From assembly GCA_964632995.1 (NCBI GenBank), contig CAZWDL010000086.1, positions 1-32,302 of the forward strand: a DNA stretch of 32,302 bases. The letters are read 5' to 3'. The notes beneath the pieces were generated by a model. It was given only the letters and a program-made list of their open reading frames with translations, was not told the DNA's origin and made no database searches. The DNA comes from CAZWDL01 sp964632995. Lineage in GTDB: Bacteria > Bacteroidota > Bacteroidia > Chitinophagales > Saprospiraceae. Of the stretch, positions 7,694-15,196 are shown piece after piece; the first letter of the stretch is position 1, and each line of letters starts with the position of its first letter. The position numbers and the translations under genes are program-made.

Positions 7694-8494
7694 TCATTCC
7701 GTTTTTTTGTCTTCGGAAAGCTCAATCTGAAAATACTCTTGCAGCTTCCGCCTGAAATCCTTTTCATCATGTACCGGTGTCTCCTCCCGCTCCAGATTAG
7801 TAACGATGAACTTGTCGGGCGACAAAGAAATGCGTCCCGAGCGGGTGGCCATGCTGCAGATGCGTTTTTGGGTGAAGTGGGAGTCGGGAGAAGTCTGATG
7901 GTACCGGCACATTTCCTCGAACTCTTCCAGGTCCTGGCCGAGCAGGGAAAAGAGGTAGTCGTTGTCGAAGGGCATGCCGCGATCAGAATGCATGACGCGG
8001 AAGTAGGTGGGATCGTGGCGTACGATGCGGTAGACGAAGCGGCCGTCGCGCTGGTCGTGGCCGATATCCAGCCGGAGAGGGATGGTGGCGAAGCGCCCGA
8101 AGCCGACCTCGACCAGGTAGCCGCCTTCACCGGGTACATTGATGATGATCGCCATGTGGTCAAATTCGGGACCGAAGCGGTCCTTTTCGCGGTCGTATAC
8201 CCGGGCCGACACCAGGCGGACGTCGTAGCCCAGGCTTTTGAGTAATTCGAAAAACAGCCCGTTAAGTTCGTAACAAAACCCGCCCCGCCGGCGCCGGACG
8301 ATCTTGTCGTACAGCCAGTCCATTTCCAGCACGATCTCCTCCCCGTAGTGGATGCTCAGGTTTTCGAAGGGAACGGTACGCAGGTGCTGCCGCTGGAGTT
8401 TTTCGAGCCAGGGCAGATTGGGTTCGATATCGGTGTAATCCTCCCGGATGCCGATGCGGTAAAGATAGGCTTGTATTTGTCTGTTTGTAAGCAT
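7694..8494 (-). CDS. Arylamine N-acetyltransferase family protein
   Basis: 266 aa, full length for the NAT family, cytoplasmic. NATs move acetyl from acetyl-CoA to arylamines or related amines through a Cys-His-Asp triad. The Cys is in RRGGFCYELN (Cys74) and the His in EFDHMAI (His113). The Asp normally found in V-D-V-G-F-G is Glu129 here (LVEVGFG). VPFENLSIHYG near residue 45 is the usual N-terminal block. The start is ATG at 8494; a longer frame reaching upstream would translate the repeat that lies before the gene, so it was not used. It is downstream of recX on the same strand. The Glu substitution is conservative, so activity may persist, but the substrate is unknown. Confidence 0.85.
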   Translation of the reverse strand: MLTNRQIQAYLYRIGIREDYTDIEPNLPWLEKLQRQHLRTVPFENLSIHYGEEIVLEMDWLYDKIVRRRRGGFCYELNGLFFELLKSLGYDVRLVSARVYDREKDRFGPEFDHMAIIINVPGEGGYLVEVGFGRFATIPLRLDIGHDQRDGRFVYRIVRHDPTYFRVMHSDRGMPFDNDYLFSLLGQDLEEFEEMCRYHQTSPDSHFTQKRICSMATRSGRISLSPDKFIVTNLEREETPVHDEKDFRRKLQEYFQIELSEDKKTE

Positions 8495-8502
8495 GGTGAA
8501 AA

Positions 8503-8580
8503 GTTGGCGGTTGAAGGGTTGGCGGTTGACAGGCAGACGGTTGACAGCCAATCGTCAACCTTTCAACCCGTCAACCTTTC
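8503..8580. repeat. GGTTGAM word array with inverted arms between recX and the acetyltransferase
   Basis: The short gap between recX and the acetyltransferase gene consists of iterated 7-8 base words. The left arm has GTTGGCG, GTTGAAGG, GTTGGCG, GTTGACAG, and the right arm has their complements (GTCAACC, TTTCAACCC, GTCAACC). The centre is a perfect 7-bp hairpin, GGTTGAC 8539-8545 with GTCAACC 8554-8560 around an 8-base loop. It begins at the recX stop codon and ends about 10 bases before the acetyltransferase start, so it would be transcribed if the two genes share an mRNA. Confidence 0.65.
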
Positions 8581-9118
8581 AGGGCAGCAGTTCCTCCACG
8601 ATCTCCCATACCCTTTCGGGTTCGAAGCCGCGCCGTATCGCGTAGGCCGCCACTTTACCCCGCAATTTAAAGGTATCGGCTTCGCTGCTGGTACTGGTCT
8701 TTTTTTCCAGCACTTCCCGCAGCGCCTTTTCGTAATCCGCTTCATCGATTTCGCTGAGGGCTTTTCGGATGCAGTATTCGGAGACTTTCCGTTTTTTGAG
8801 TTCCCGCACGATGCGGATGCGCCCCCATTGTTTCATACGAAATTTGCCGCGCGCGTAGGAACGGGCGAAGCGCTCTTCATCGAGGAAATTATCGGCGATG
8901 AGTTCCGCCATAATTTGTTCCAGGTCGTCGCCGTAAATCCCCAGATCCAGTAATTTACTGCGTACTTCCTGGTGACAGCGATCCTGGTAGGCGCAGTAGC
9001 GCTGCAATTTGGAAAGCGCCTCATCGCGGCTTACATATTTTTTCTGTTCCTTCTTCAAACCGGTTCGAGTTAAAATGACTATCTTTGAAAAATCTAGTGC
9101 CTCCGGCACAAATGCCAC
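8579..9118 (-). CDS. recX: Regulatory protein RecX
   Basis: About 160-180 aa. RecX binds RecA filaments and limits their extension. The protein shows repeated three-helix modules: LSKLQRYCAYQDRCHQEVRSKL, then ELIADNFLDEERFARSYARG, then RMKQWGRIRIVRELKKR and ALSEIDEADYEKALREVL. The blocks LDEERFARSYARGKF and KQWG are the hallmark of the family in Bacteroidota. The start is uncertain: GTG at 9118 gives the longest form, but a TTG at 9058 would give a more family-like N-terminus beginning MKKEQKKYVSRDEA. No recA is in the window. The acetyltransferase gene follows on the same strand after a repeat. Confidence 0.85.
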   Translation of the reverse strand: MAFVPEALDFSKIVILTRTGLKKEQKKYVSRDEALSKLQRYCAYQDRCHQEVRSKLLDLGIYGDDLEQIMAELIADNFLDEERFARSYARGKFRMKQWGRIRIVRELKKRKVSEYCIRKALSEIDEADYEKALREVLEKKTSTSSEADTFKLRGKVAAYAIRRGFEPERVWEIVEELLP

Positions 9119-9201
9119 TACACGTCACTGCTATTTTCCCATTCGAGTATCTTTCCTTGATTTTAAACAAATAGATATCTAAATCCTTAACCCGATTAAG
9201 G
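9080..9201 (+). promoter_or_regulatory. Possible promoter/operator region of the second MscS gene
   Basis: The region upstream of the channel gene at 9251 holds TATCTTTG (9080-9087), an exact match to the Bacteroidota -7 consensus TAnnTTTG but without a clear -33 TTG. It also holds two symmetrical sites: the perfect palindrome TAGATATCTA (9172-9181) and CCTTAA-CCCGA-TTAAGG (9185-9201). Either symmetric site could bind a dimeric regulator. None is proven. Confidence 0.3.
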
Positions 9202-9250
9202 CAATAGCCAGGACTACACCCTATTTTCTCATCAAAACAATAAACGAATC

Positions 9251-10066
9251 ATGGACTTACAATCCATTTGGGAATCAATCGAAGGATTCATTGCTCAGTA
9301 CGCCATGCAGGTCATTGGTGCAATATTAACACTGATCATCGGCTTTTGGGTCATTGGCTGGATCACCCGTACGGTCAAAAAAGCAATGGAAAAACGCGAC
9401 TTTGACGTTTCCTTGCGTCCTTTCCTCGCTTCTCTGGTCAATATAGGCCTGAAGGTATTGCTGCTGCTCAGCGTTGCCGGTATGTTCGGCATTGAAGTCA
9501 CTTCCTTCATCGCCATTTTCGGCGCCATTGCCTTTGCCGTCGGTCTGGCCCTGCAGGGGAACCTCGCCAACTTCGCCAGCGGCGTGCTGGTCCTCATCTT
9601 CAAGTTTTACAAAGTCGGTGACTTTGTAAAAGCGGGTGGGGAGTTCGGTGTGGTGAAGGAAATCCAGATCTTCCACACGGCCTTGCAGGCGCTGGATAAC
9701 CGGCTCATCATCATTCCCAACGGCCAGATCACCAGCAACGCCATCGAAAACTACACCGTTCAGGGCGAGCGCCGCCACGATATAACCGTAGGTATCGGTT
9801 ATGACGATGATATCGACAAAGCCAAAGCCGCCATTGAGAAAATCGTTAAGGAAACACCGAATGTACTGCTCGACAGCGGCTACGATATATTCCTCAATGA
9901 GCTGGCTGACAGTTCGGTCAACTTCAAAGTTCGCTTCCTGTGCAAGAATGAAGACTTCTGGCCCGCCTACCGCTACTTTATGGAGCACATCAAGAAAGAA
10001 TTTGATGCGCAGAGCATCGGCATTCCCTATCCGCAGATGGATGTGCACCTGATGAGGGAAGATTGA
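9251..10066 (+). CDS. mscS: Small-conductance mechanosensitive channel MscS
   Basis: 271 aa, close to the 286 aa of E. coli MscS, and with the same plan. Three membrane segments are present (about 18-40, 58-80 and 85-110). The Gly/Ala-rich pore helix is IAIFGAIAFAVGLALQGNLANFASG, shown here by its core AVGLALQGNLANFASG. The beta-domain VGDFVKAGGEFGVVKEIQIF and a cytoplasmic alpha/beta vestibule follow, ending in IPYPQMDVHL, the usual MscS C-terminal block. It sits in the inner membrane and opens on hypo-osmotic shock. It stands alone, convergent with the HAD gene, and a long inverted repeat lies just after its stop. It lacks the exported extension and ATPase partner of the MscS at 1487. Confidence 0.92.
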   Translation: MDLQSIWESIEGFIAQYAMQVIGAILTLIIGFWVIGWITRTVKKAMEKRDFDVSLRPFLASLVNIGLKVLLLLSVAGMFGIEVTSFIAIFGAIAFAVGLALQGNLANFASGVLVLIFKFYKVGDFVKAGGEFGVVKEIQIFHTALQALDNRLIIIPNGQITSNAIENYTVQGERRHDITVGIGYDDDIDKAKAAIEKIVKETPNVLLDSGYDIFLNELADSSVNFKVRFLCKNEDFWPAYRYFMEHIKKEFDAQSIGIPYPQMDVHLMRED

Positions 10067-10080
10067 TACTATCCCTGCAT

Positions 10081-10252
10081 AGTTTAGAAGTTTAGTCGCC
10101 GCCCCTGCCGGGGCGGCTGGTTTAGAAGTTCAGCAGCTCTGACAAAGGAATGAAGAAATGATTTCCTTTGGTACAGCGTCACATTTGTCGCGGCTTCTAA
10201 ACTTCTGAACCAGCGACCACGAAGTGGCCGGCGACTAAACTTCCAAACTCCA
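10081..10252. repeat. Long inverted repeat with GTTTAGAA octamers and internal hairpins
   Basis: The gap between the convergent MscS and HAD genes contains two arms of about 68 bases, 10081-10148 and 10183-10252, that are near-complements. The shared order is GTTTAGAAGTTTAGTCGCCG, a small GC-rich palindrome, GGTTTAGAAGTTCAG, then GACAAAGG. Each arm has its own hairpin: GCCGCCCC..GGGGCGGC on the left and GACCAC..GTGGCC on the right. The centre has CAAAGGAA paired with TTCCTTTG. The small hairpins differ between arms but stay palindromic. It could terminate both genes. The octamer word repeats at a period of 8. Confidence 0.75.
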
Positions 10253-10283
10253 ATCGACACCTTCTGAAAATGACGCTATCTTC

Positions 10284-10922
10284 CTACCTAATTGTCAACA
10301 TTTCAACCAAGATATCCCCAATCTCCTGCCGGGGATCGTGGCGGTAGCCGCGGATGCCCACTGACTCCGCCGCCGTTATATTTTCCTCCAGATCATCGAT
10401 AAACAAACTGGCTTCGGGGCGGACTCCGGTATCTTTTAGCAGGTATTCATAGATCGCTTTATCGGGTTTACGCATGCCGAGCTCGTAGGATAGGTATACG
10501 CCGTGGAAACGCTTGCGGAAGTCGTCGAGCGTGATCCCATGGCTTTCTTGCAGCAGCCGGTCAAAGCGGCGCATGTGGGTGAAATTGGTATTGCTGAGCA
10601 AATACAGGCGGTAGCGCTGCCGGTAGGCGTCGAGTAACTCAAGTCGGCGCATTGGCAATTCACCGAGCACGCTGTTCCAGGCCTCCAGCAACTGCCCGGC
10701 CGTTACTTCTCGTGGCGCATCGGCGCGCAGGGCCGCAAAGAAAGTGGGCTCATCGATCTTGCCGCGCTGGTAGGCGTCGAAGAGTTCGTTGGCTTCGGCG
10801 ATCCCGTCCCGGAAATTCCAGTCGTCCCCAAACAGGGCCTTAAAGCGTTTTTCAGCAAGTGGATAGTCCAGGTCGAGCAGCACATTGCCCAGGTCGAAGA
10901 TGATGTTTTGGATGTTTGTCAT
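10284..10922 (-). CDS. HAD-superfamily phosphatase (subfamily IA, YihX-like)
   Basis: 212 aa, full length, cytoplasmic. All four HAD motifs are present in order: motif I with the nucleophile DLGNVLLDLD (residues 11-20), motif II LLSNTN (about 114-119), motif III KPDKAIYEY, and motif IV FIDDLEEN. The helical cap between motifs I and II (ELFDAYQRGKIDEPTFFAAL) matches the YihX/HAD-IA type. E. coli YihX removes phosphate from alpha-D-glucose 1-phosphate, but HAD-IA substrates vary and this one cannot be fixed from sequence. It is divergent from the DUF1684 gene, with a repeat-containing gap between. Confidence 0.88.
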   Translation of the reverse strand: MTNIQNIIFDLGNVLLDLDYPLAEKRFKALFGDDWNFRDGIAEANELFDAYQRGKIDEPTFFAALRADAPREVTAGQLLEAWNSVLGELPMRRLELLDAYRQRYRLYLLSNTNFTHMRRFDRLLQESHGITLDDFRKRFHGVYLSYELGMRKPDKAIYEYLLKDTGVRPEASLFIDDLEENITAAESVGIRGYRHDPRQEIGDILVEMLTIR

Positions 10923-11014
10923 GAAAAGGAGTTATCAAGAGGACGTAAATGCGTATTATTCGTGTAACTATTCAGTCTCGCCGCTGCGCGGCTGTATCTT
11001 TTGTTTTTGCCCCG

Positions 11015-11067
11015 GATCACCCGGATTTTCACAGATTGTCATTTTGGGAAATCCGTGTAATCTGTGG
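11015..11067. repeat. CACRGATT word repeat, partly inverted
   Basis: The 226-base gap between the divergent HAD and DUF1684 genes contains CGGATTT (11022-11028) and CACAGATT (11030-11037). AAATCCG (11049-11055) and AATCTGTG (11059-11066) are their complements, in an order that lets either pair form but not both in a simple hairpin. Read on the minus strand, the right part is CACAGATTA then CACGGATTT, a period of nine. This word family is familiar as a dispersed intergenic repeat in several bacterial groups. Confidence 0.5.
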
Positions 11068-11148
11068 CCTTTTAAAAAAAACTTTCCTGGTGAAGCCAGG
11101 ATGGTGAATAGTAACTTATTCGTTCAAAAAATCGATCCTTCTCAGATG

Positions 11149-11796
11149 ATGCGTCGTAAATTCTATGTCTACACCATACACCTGCTTTTACCGCTACTCT
11201 TATGGCGGTGCAGCGCTGCTTTCCAGAAGCAAGTCAGGGAGCACCGCCAACATTACAAAGCAGAATTTCTCAACAGCCCCCGCTCGCCCCTCGATTCGGC
11301 CGACCTGGCCTTTCTCCGTTTCTACGATCCCGATCCGGCCTATCGCGTGACCGCCACGCTGGAACGAATATCGAATGCCCAACCTTTCGAAATGGCTACC
11401 TACGCGGGAACGACCAAACCGTACATCTTGTTCGCTAAAGCTACCTTCCAACTGAAGGGCGCCACGCATCAACTGGCCATTTACCGCAGCCTGGAACTCT
11501 CCCGAATGCCGCAGTTCCGCGACTACCTCTTTCTCCCCTTTAAAGACGCCACCAACGGCGATACCACCTACGGCGGCGGCCGCTATATGGATTTTCGCGT
11601 AGGCGACATCAAAGACGACAGCACCCTGGTCATCGATTTCAACAAAGCCTACAACCCCTACTGCGCCTATAGCGACGGATATCAGTGCCCGATCCCGCCG
11701 CCGGAAAACCAGCTGGGTATTGCGGTGGAGGCGGGAGAGATGGAATTTGGGAAGTCAGAAATCGGAAGTCGTAAGTCGGAAAGGGAGTATCGTTGA
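11149..11796 (+). CDS. DUF1684 family protein, exported
   Basis: 215 aa. A basic, hydrophobic N-terminus (MRRKFYVYTIHLLLPLLLW, then RC) indicates export. The Cys could be lipidated, but Arg before it is a poor lipobox. The rest is DUF1684: SADLAFLRFYDPDPAYRV, then LFLPFKDATNGDTTYGGGRY, and FNKAYNPYCAYSDGYQCPIP, the conserved C-terminal block with two cysteines. The family has no known function. Two adjacent ATGs (11146 and 11149) and one at 11101 are possible starts. The last about 17 residues (EFGKSEIGSRKSEREYR) come from a heptamer repeat that overlaps the 3' end and are not part of the family, which normally ends soon after AVEAGE. Confidence 0.82.
   Translation: MRRKFYVYTIHLLLPLLLWRCSAAFQKQVREHRQHYKAEFLNSPRSPLDSADLAFLRFYDPDPAYRVTATLERISNAQPFEMATYAGTTKPYILFAKATFQLKGATHQLAIYRSLELSRMPQFRDYLFLPFKDATNGDTTYGGGRYMDFRVGDIKDDSTLVIDFNKAYNPYCAYSDGYQCPIPPPENQLGIAVEAGEMEFGKSEIGSRKSEREYR
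11750..11784. repeat. GRAARTC heptamer tandem array inside the 3' end of the DUF1684 gene
   Basis: Five consecutive heptamers in register: GGAAGTC, AGAAATC, GGAAGTC, GTAAGTC, then a decayed GGAAAGG. The array sits within the reading frame. Because 7 is not a multiple of 3, each unit is read in a different phase, giving the low-complexity tail GKSEIGSRKSER. The stop follows at 11794-11796. Confidence 0.7.
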
Positions 11797-11919
11797 CAAT
11801 TTAGAGGTGGAAAAACCAACCCGACGTCAGGAGGAGTGGCGAAAATCGACGACCACCGATAATAATTGATGGCAGAACGACGACAAAACTAATTCAAAAC
11901 CGTAAAAAACAAGAAAGAA

Positions 11920-11995
11920 CGGGGTCGCCATAGATGGACGAGCCACCTCGAACCATCTCAAACTCTAACTCCCCTGGCGCGAGCCCCGATTTTTT
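11920..11995 (+). terminator. Multi-stem structured element with T-run; terminator or small RNA
   Basis: Between the convergent DUF1684 and porZ genes lies a compact foldable unit. The outer stem pairs CGGGGTCGCC (11920-11929) with GGCGCGAGCCCCG (11976-11988), ten pairs with two single-base bulges. Inside, AGATGG (11932-11937) pairs with CCATCT (11953-11958), enclosing CGAG-CCAC-CTCG (11939-11950). TTTTTT (11990-11995) follows the outer stem at once, as in an intrinsic terminator. On the other strand the same stem is followed by a T-rich stretch (GTTCTTTCTTGTTTTTT), so it may work in both directions. The two-tier fold is more elaborate than a plain terminator. The remaining bases of the 315-base gap show only a small GAGTTC/GAACTC hairpin near 12050. 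Confidence 0.4.
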
Positions 11996-12111
11996 CGATA
12001 TTGAGGGGAAAACAATCAGACACTGACCTCCATCCCTTCTTCCACCCTTGAGTTCCTTTGAGAACTCCGGCTAAACAACAACCGCAGCGTTCGCTTCTCG
12101 AAAGATAAAGG

Positions 12112-14463
12112 CTAATTGAGTAACACAATCCTGGCCACGGCGGCATCGGGGTTGCCGGTGAAGCCGACATCGCGGGGGTTGCTGGTGCTGAACACCAGGT
12201 AGACCCCGGAGTTTGCGCGACGGCCGGTATAGTCGCGGCCGTTCCAGATGGCCTGACCGCCCAGGGCCTGGGTTTCGAAGACGAGCTGGCCGTTGATATC
12301 GGTAATCTTTACATCGGCATCGCGGGCCAGGCCGCGGATGGTGATGGGCCCCTCGTACTCCGGCCTTACGGGATTGGGGAAAACCATGATATTGCCGGCG
12401 AAAAAGCGCGTTCCTTCCACGGCGTCGGCCTGGTAGCTGATCACCCCTTTGTTAGTTCCGATGAATACTTCACCGGTTTGGTCATTGACCGTGATATCGA
12501 CGATGTTGTTGTCGAAAAGCGGAGCGTTTTCGGTAGTGAAACGGTGGACCTGTTCTTCGCCATCGGGAGAGAGGACGAAGACGCCGTTGCGCGTACCTAT
12601 CCACTTGCGGTTGGCGCCGTCGACGGCAATAGTTTGCACTTCCTCGGTGCCGAGCAGATAGGCATTGACGCCATCCTGCTGGATGACGCGGCGGCTGCCG
12701 CGGCAATTGGGATCGAAGGCATTGCTGCCGCATTCGAAGATGACGACACCGGCGGCGGTACCCACCCAAACATCTCCCTCTTCATCGACGGCGAGGCAGT
12801 TCACCTGATTTGTAGGCAGTTCGCTGTTGTTGGTGGAAAACAAGCGGCAGCGGTCATCAGCGGCATCTTGTAGCGCTCCGGCATCGAAGAGCATGACACC
12901 CGCCTGCCCTCCGTTGATGACGGCCCACTTGTAGCCGTTCTCATCGATGTCGATCTGATGCAGTTGGGTTTGGCGACAGGAGGGAGCAAAGCCTTTCCAC
13001 TCCCCTTCGGGCGTAAGGACGGACAAGGGGCGCTCTGCCAGATAATTAGTAATCCAGAGGTTGTTTTCTTCGTCGAATGCCAGTCCGCTGACGCGGGTGC
13101 GGGTGCCGTCGCCGACGGCGTTGTTCAGGGAGGAGTTTTTTTCATTATAAAAAGTGGCGGCCGTGCCGTCGGGATTCATTTCCAACAATCCTTCAAAGTA
13201 CGAGGCGGCGTAAACTTTACCGTCGGAGGGTCTGACAGCCACGGCGATGATGTCGAGCAGGTCGTCATTTGGGGAGTCCGGGTCTTCTCCGCGCATGGCC
13301 TCCAGGGTATTGGGGTTATAGATCGTCCACTGCCCATCGATAAAGGAGGCCAGCCCGTGGCTGAGGAAGCGATTGTTAAAGCGCTGATCCACCCCACCGG
13401 AGGCCAGCCATACCTGATTGTTCTCAACTCTTATTTCCCGGTTATTTTCAGAAAAGGGGGAGTTATAAGTTCTCAGGTTGCATTCGGAGTCGCTGAGCCC
13501 GCTAAGGCTTCGGAAGTTCCGGAACCCGTCGGCGAACCAAACCCGCTCCTGTTCATCTTCAATGGCGTATTTGGGATCTCCGATACAACTGGTGGAGAAG
13601 CGGTCCGTGCTGCCATCGGGACGAAACAGGCGCAGCGTACTGCCGCTGCATCCGCCGGATGTACAGCGAAAGTAAGCCAGCATATGCCGGCTTTCGGCGC
13701 TGAGGTAAGCGACGCCCCGCCCCTCCTCCTCGTAGAAGCGCGTCGCTCCCTGCTCATCGATACGGAAAAGATCGCCGTTGATAGCTGCGTAGAGATCGCC
13801 ATTAAAGATGCACATTGCGCCTGCACTGTAGTCGGCCGGGAATCCTTCGGTAGTGCTCAGCCACTGCCAGGCGCCAAAATCTTCGGGGTTTAAAGCATCC
13901 GCCTCTAAGGTATAGATACCCTCGACGGTGGCGGCGTAGATCTGCCCCTGATGAACTACGATCTGGTCAACCGGGATACCGGTGAACGTGGTGAAGGCAA
14001 ATTCCTCGGCCCGGATATTAAGTTTGGAAATGCCGTAACTGGTGGCGAGGTAAACCACGGAGTCGTTTTCGACAAAGATGTCATGAATGCGTTTCTCCCC
14101 GGTCAGGTTGGTGAAATTCCTAATCTGGTTCATCGTGACGATCTCTCCGGGTTTTACCAGATCGATGACACTGTTGTCGTAAACGATGATCAGTACATCC
14201 GCGAATCGGTTGTATTTGATTTGGTCGATACCGGTATTGCTAAGGCCCTGCACGCTGGTCAGGAAATCCACGGCGTCGTCTTCCTTATCTACGATGACGA
14301 CTGACCAAGGCGTAGCGTAGTAAACTTTCGTATCGCTCTGAGTAACCGATTGGCCGATCCGATAGGGCAGGTGAGCGCGCCATTGTCCGATAGGCAGGGC
14401 ATTTTGTCCTGCCAGAGCGGTGAAGTACAACACGAAAAGGACGAGTGTATAGATGCGTTGCAT
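12112..14463 (-). CDS. porZ: Type IX secretion system protein PorZ-like (beta-propeller plus C-terminal sorting domain)
   Basis: 783 aa with a signal peptide ending in FTALAGQNALP. The N-terminus (GQWRAHLPYRIGQSVTQ, DKVYYAT-like and FLTSVQGLSNTGIDQIKYN) matches the PorZ family. Many two-component-regulator-type propeller repeats follow, for example NQVNCLAVDEEGDVWVGTAA and VQTIAVDGANRKWIGTRNG. The last about 90 residues (VFPNPVRPEYEG, KITDINGQLVFE, GRDYTGRRANSGVYLVFS) are a type A T9SS sorting domain. In Porphyromonas gingivalis, PorZ is a surface component of the attachment complex, delivering anionic LPS to the sortase PorU. Its presence implies that this cell has a T9SS and is a Bacteroidota. 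It lies downstream of nadD with a 103-base gap and may be the last gene of the dnaN cluster. Confidence 0.85.
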   Translation of the reverse strand: MQRIYTLVLFVLYFTALAGQNALPIGQWRAHLPYRIGQSVTQSDTKVYYATPWSVVIVDKEDDAVDFLTSVQGLSNTGIDQIKYNRFADVLIIVYDNSVIDLVKPGEIVTMNQIRNFTNLTGEKRIHDIFVENDSVVYLATSYGISKLNIRAEEFAFTTFTGIPVDQIVVHQGQIYAATVEGIYTLEADALNPEDFGAWQWLSTTEGFPADYSAGAMCIFNGDLYAAINGDLFRIDEQGATRFYEEEGRGVAYLSAESRHMLAYFRCTSGGCSGSTLRLFRPDGSTDRFSTSCIGDPKYAIEDEQERVWFADGFRNFRSLSGLSDSECNLRTYNSPFSENNREIRVENNQVWLASGGVDQRFNNRFLSHGLASFIDGQWTIYNPNTLEAMRGEDPDSPNDDLLDIIAVAVRPSDGKVYAASYFEGLLEMNPDGTAATFYNEKNSSLNNAVGDGTRTRVSGLAFDEENNLWITNYLAERPLSVLTPEGEWKGFAPSCRQTQLHQIDIDENGYKWAVINGGQAGVMLFDAGALQDAADDRCRLFSTNNSELPTNQVNCLAVDEEGDVWVGTAAGVVIFECGSNAFDPNCRGSRRVIQQDGVNAYLLGTEEVQTIAVDGANRKWIGTRNGVFVLSPDGEEQVHRFTTENAPLFDNNIVDITVNDQTGEVFIGTNKGVISYQADAVEGTRFFAGNIMVFPNPVRPEYEGPITIRGLARDADVKITDINGQLVFETQALGGQAIWNGRDYTGRRANSGVYLVFSTSNPRDVGFTGNPDAAVARIVLLN

Positions 14464-14566
14464 AGGGGCTGTTTTTTACCTTGATGATAACCCCGTACCG
14501 GTTGATTTTATTGTGTTTGTCGGATAGGAGGGCGAGGGCCTGTTCACTAGAGGACAAAACGGCCCT

Positions 14567-15157
14567 TTAATTGCGGTACAGGTTACTGGAGTAAATATAT
14601 TCGAATACAGGATCGGTGACGAGATAGCGGATGGAGTGCCCATTCTTCACGCAATTTCGGATGTAAGTGGCCGAGATGTGCATCTGCGGTGCGTCGAACA
14701 GTTGGACGTGTTCGTGTTCAGCGAACTCACCGGGAGCGGCTTCAGGGCGCCGGTAGACGTAAATGTCATAATCGCGTAGAAGCAGTTCGTAATTTTTCCA
14801 TTTATGCAGGGTTGCGAGGTTGTCCCCCCCCATGATGAGCACAAATTGCTTATCGGGGTATTTTTCCCGCAGGTGCGTCAGCGTGTCGATGGTATAGGAA
14901 GGCTTGGGCAGGCCAAATTCAATATCGCTGGCCCGCAGGTTCAGGTTGTCGCCGATGGCCAACCGGACCAGATGCAGGCGATCGTAATCGCGCGCCAGCG
15001 ACTGTTTTTTCTTCAGGGGATTCTGCGGGGAGACGATGAACCACACCTGTTTGAGATCCGTCTGGGTAGCCATATAATTGGCGATGATCATGTGCCCGAC
15101 GTGGACGGGGTTAAAAGAACCGAAAAACAAGCCTATCTTGGGAGGCGTATCCGTCAT
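14567..15157 (-). CDS. nadD: Nicotinate-nucleotide adenylyltransferase
   Basis: 196 aa, normal length. It joins ATP and nicotinate mononucleotide to make deamido-NAD in NAD synthesis. The nucleotidyltransferase signature GLFFGSFNPVHVGH (residues 9-22) has the H-x-G-H motif as HVGH. The pattern LIMGGDNLATLHKW follows, and the C-terminal ISATYIRNCVKNG is the I-S-S/A-T-x-I-R motif binding the ATP phosphates. LPKPSYTIDTL is the nicotinate-side loop. It is cytoplasmic. It follows the small lipoprotein gene on the same strand, 39 bases apart. Confidence 0.96.
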   Translation of the reverse strand: MTDTPPKIGLFFGSFNPVHVGHMIIANYMATQTDLKQVWFIVSPQNPLKKKQSLARDYDRLHLVRLAIGDNLNLRASDIEFGLPKPSYTIDTLTHLREKYPDKQFVLIMGGDNLATLHKWKNYELLLRDYDIYVYRRPEAAPGEFAEHEHVQLFDAPQMHISATYIRNCVKNGHSIRYLVTDPVFEYIYSSNLYRN

Positions 15158-15196
15158 TGGTGGTTTCCTTTTATAATGGAAGTGATTTAGCCCGGA

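Noticed and set aside
12958..13893. A 311-codon open frame opposite porZ
   Set aside because: Antisense shadow within a propeller-repeat gene; composition only.
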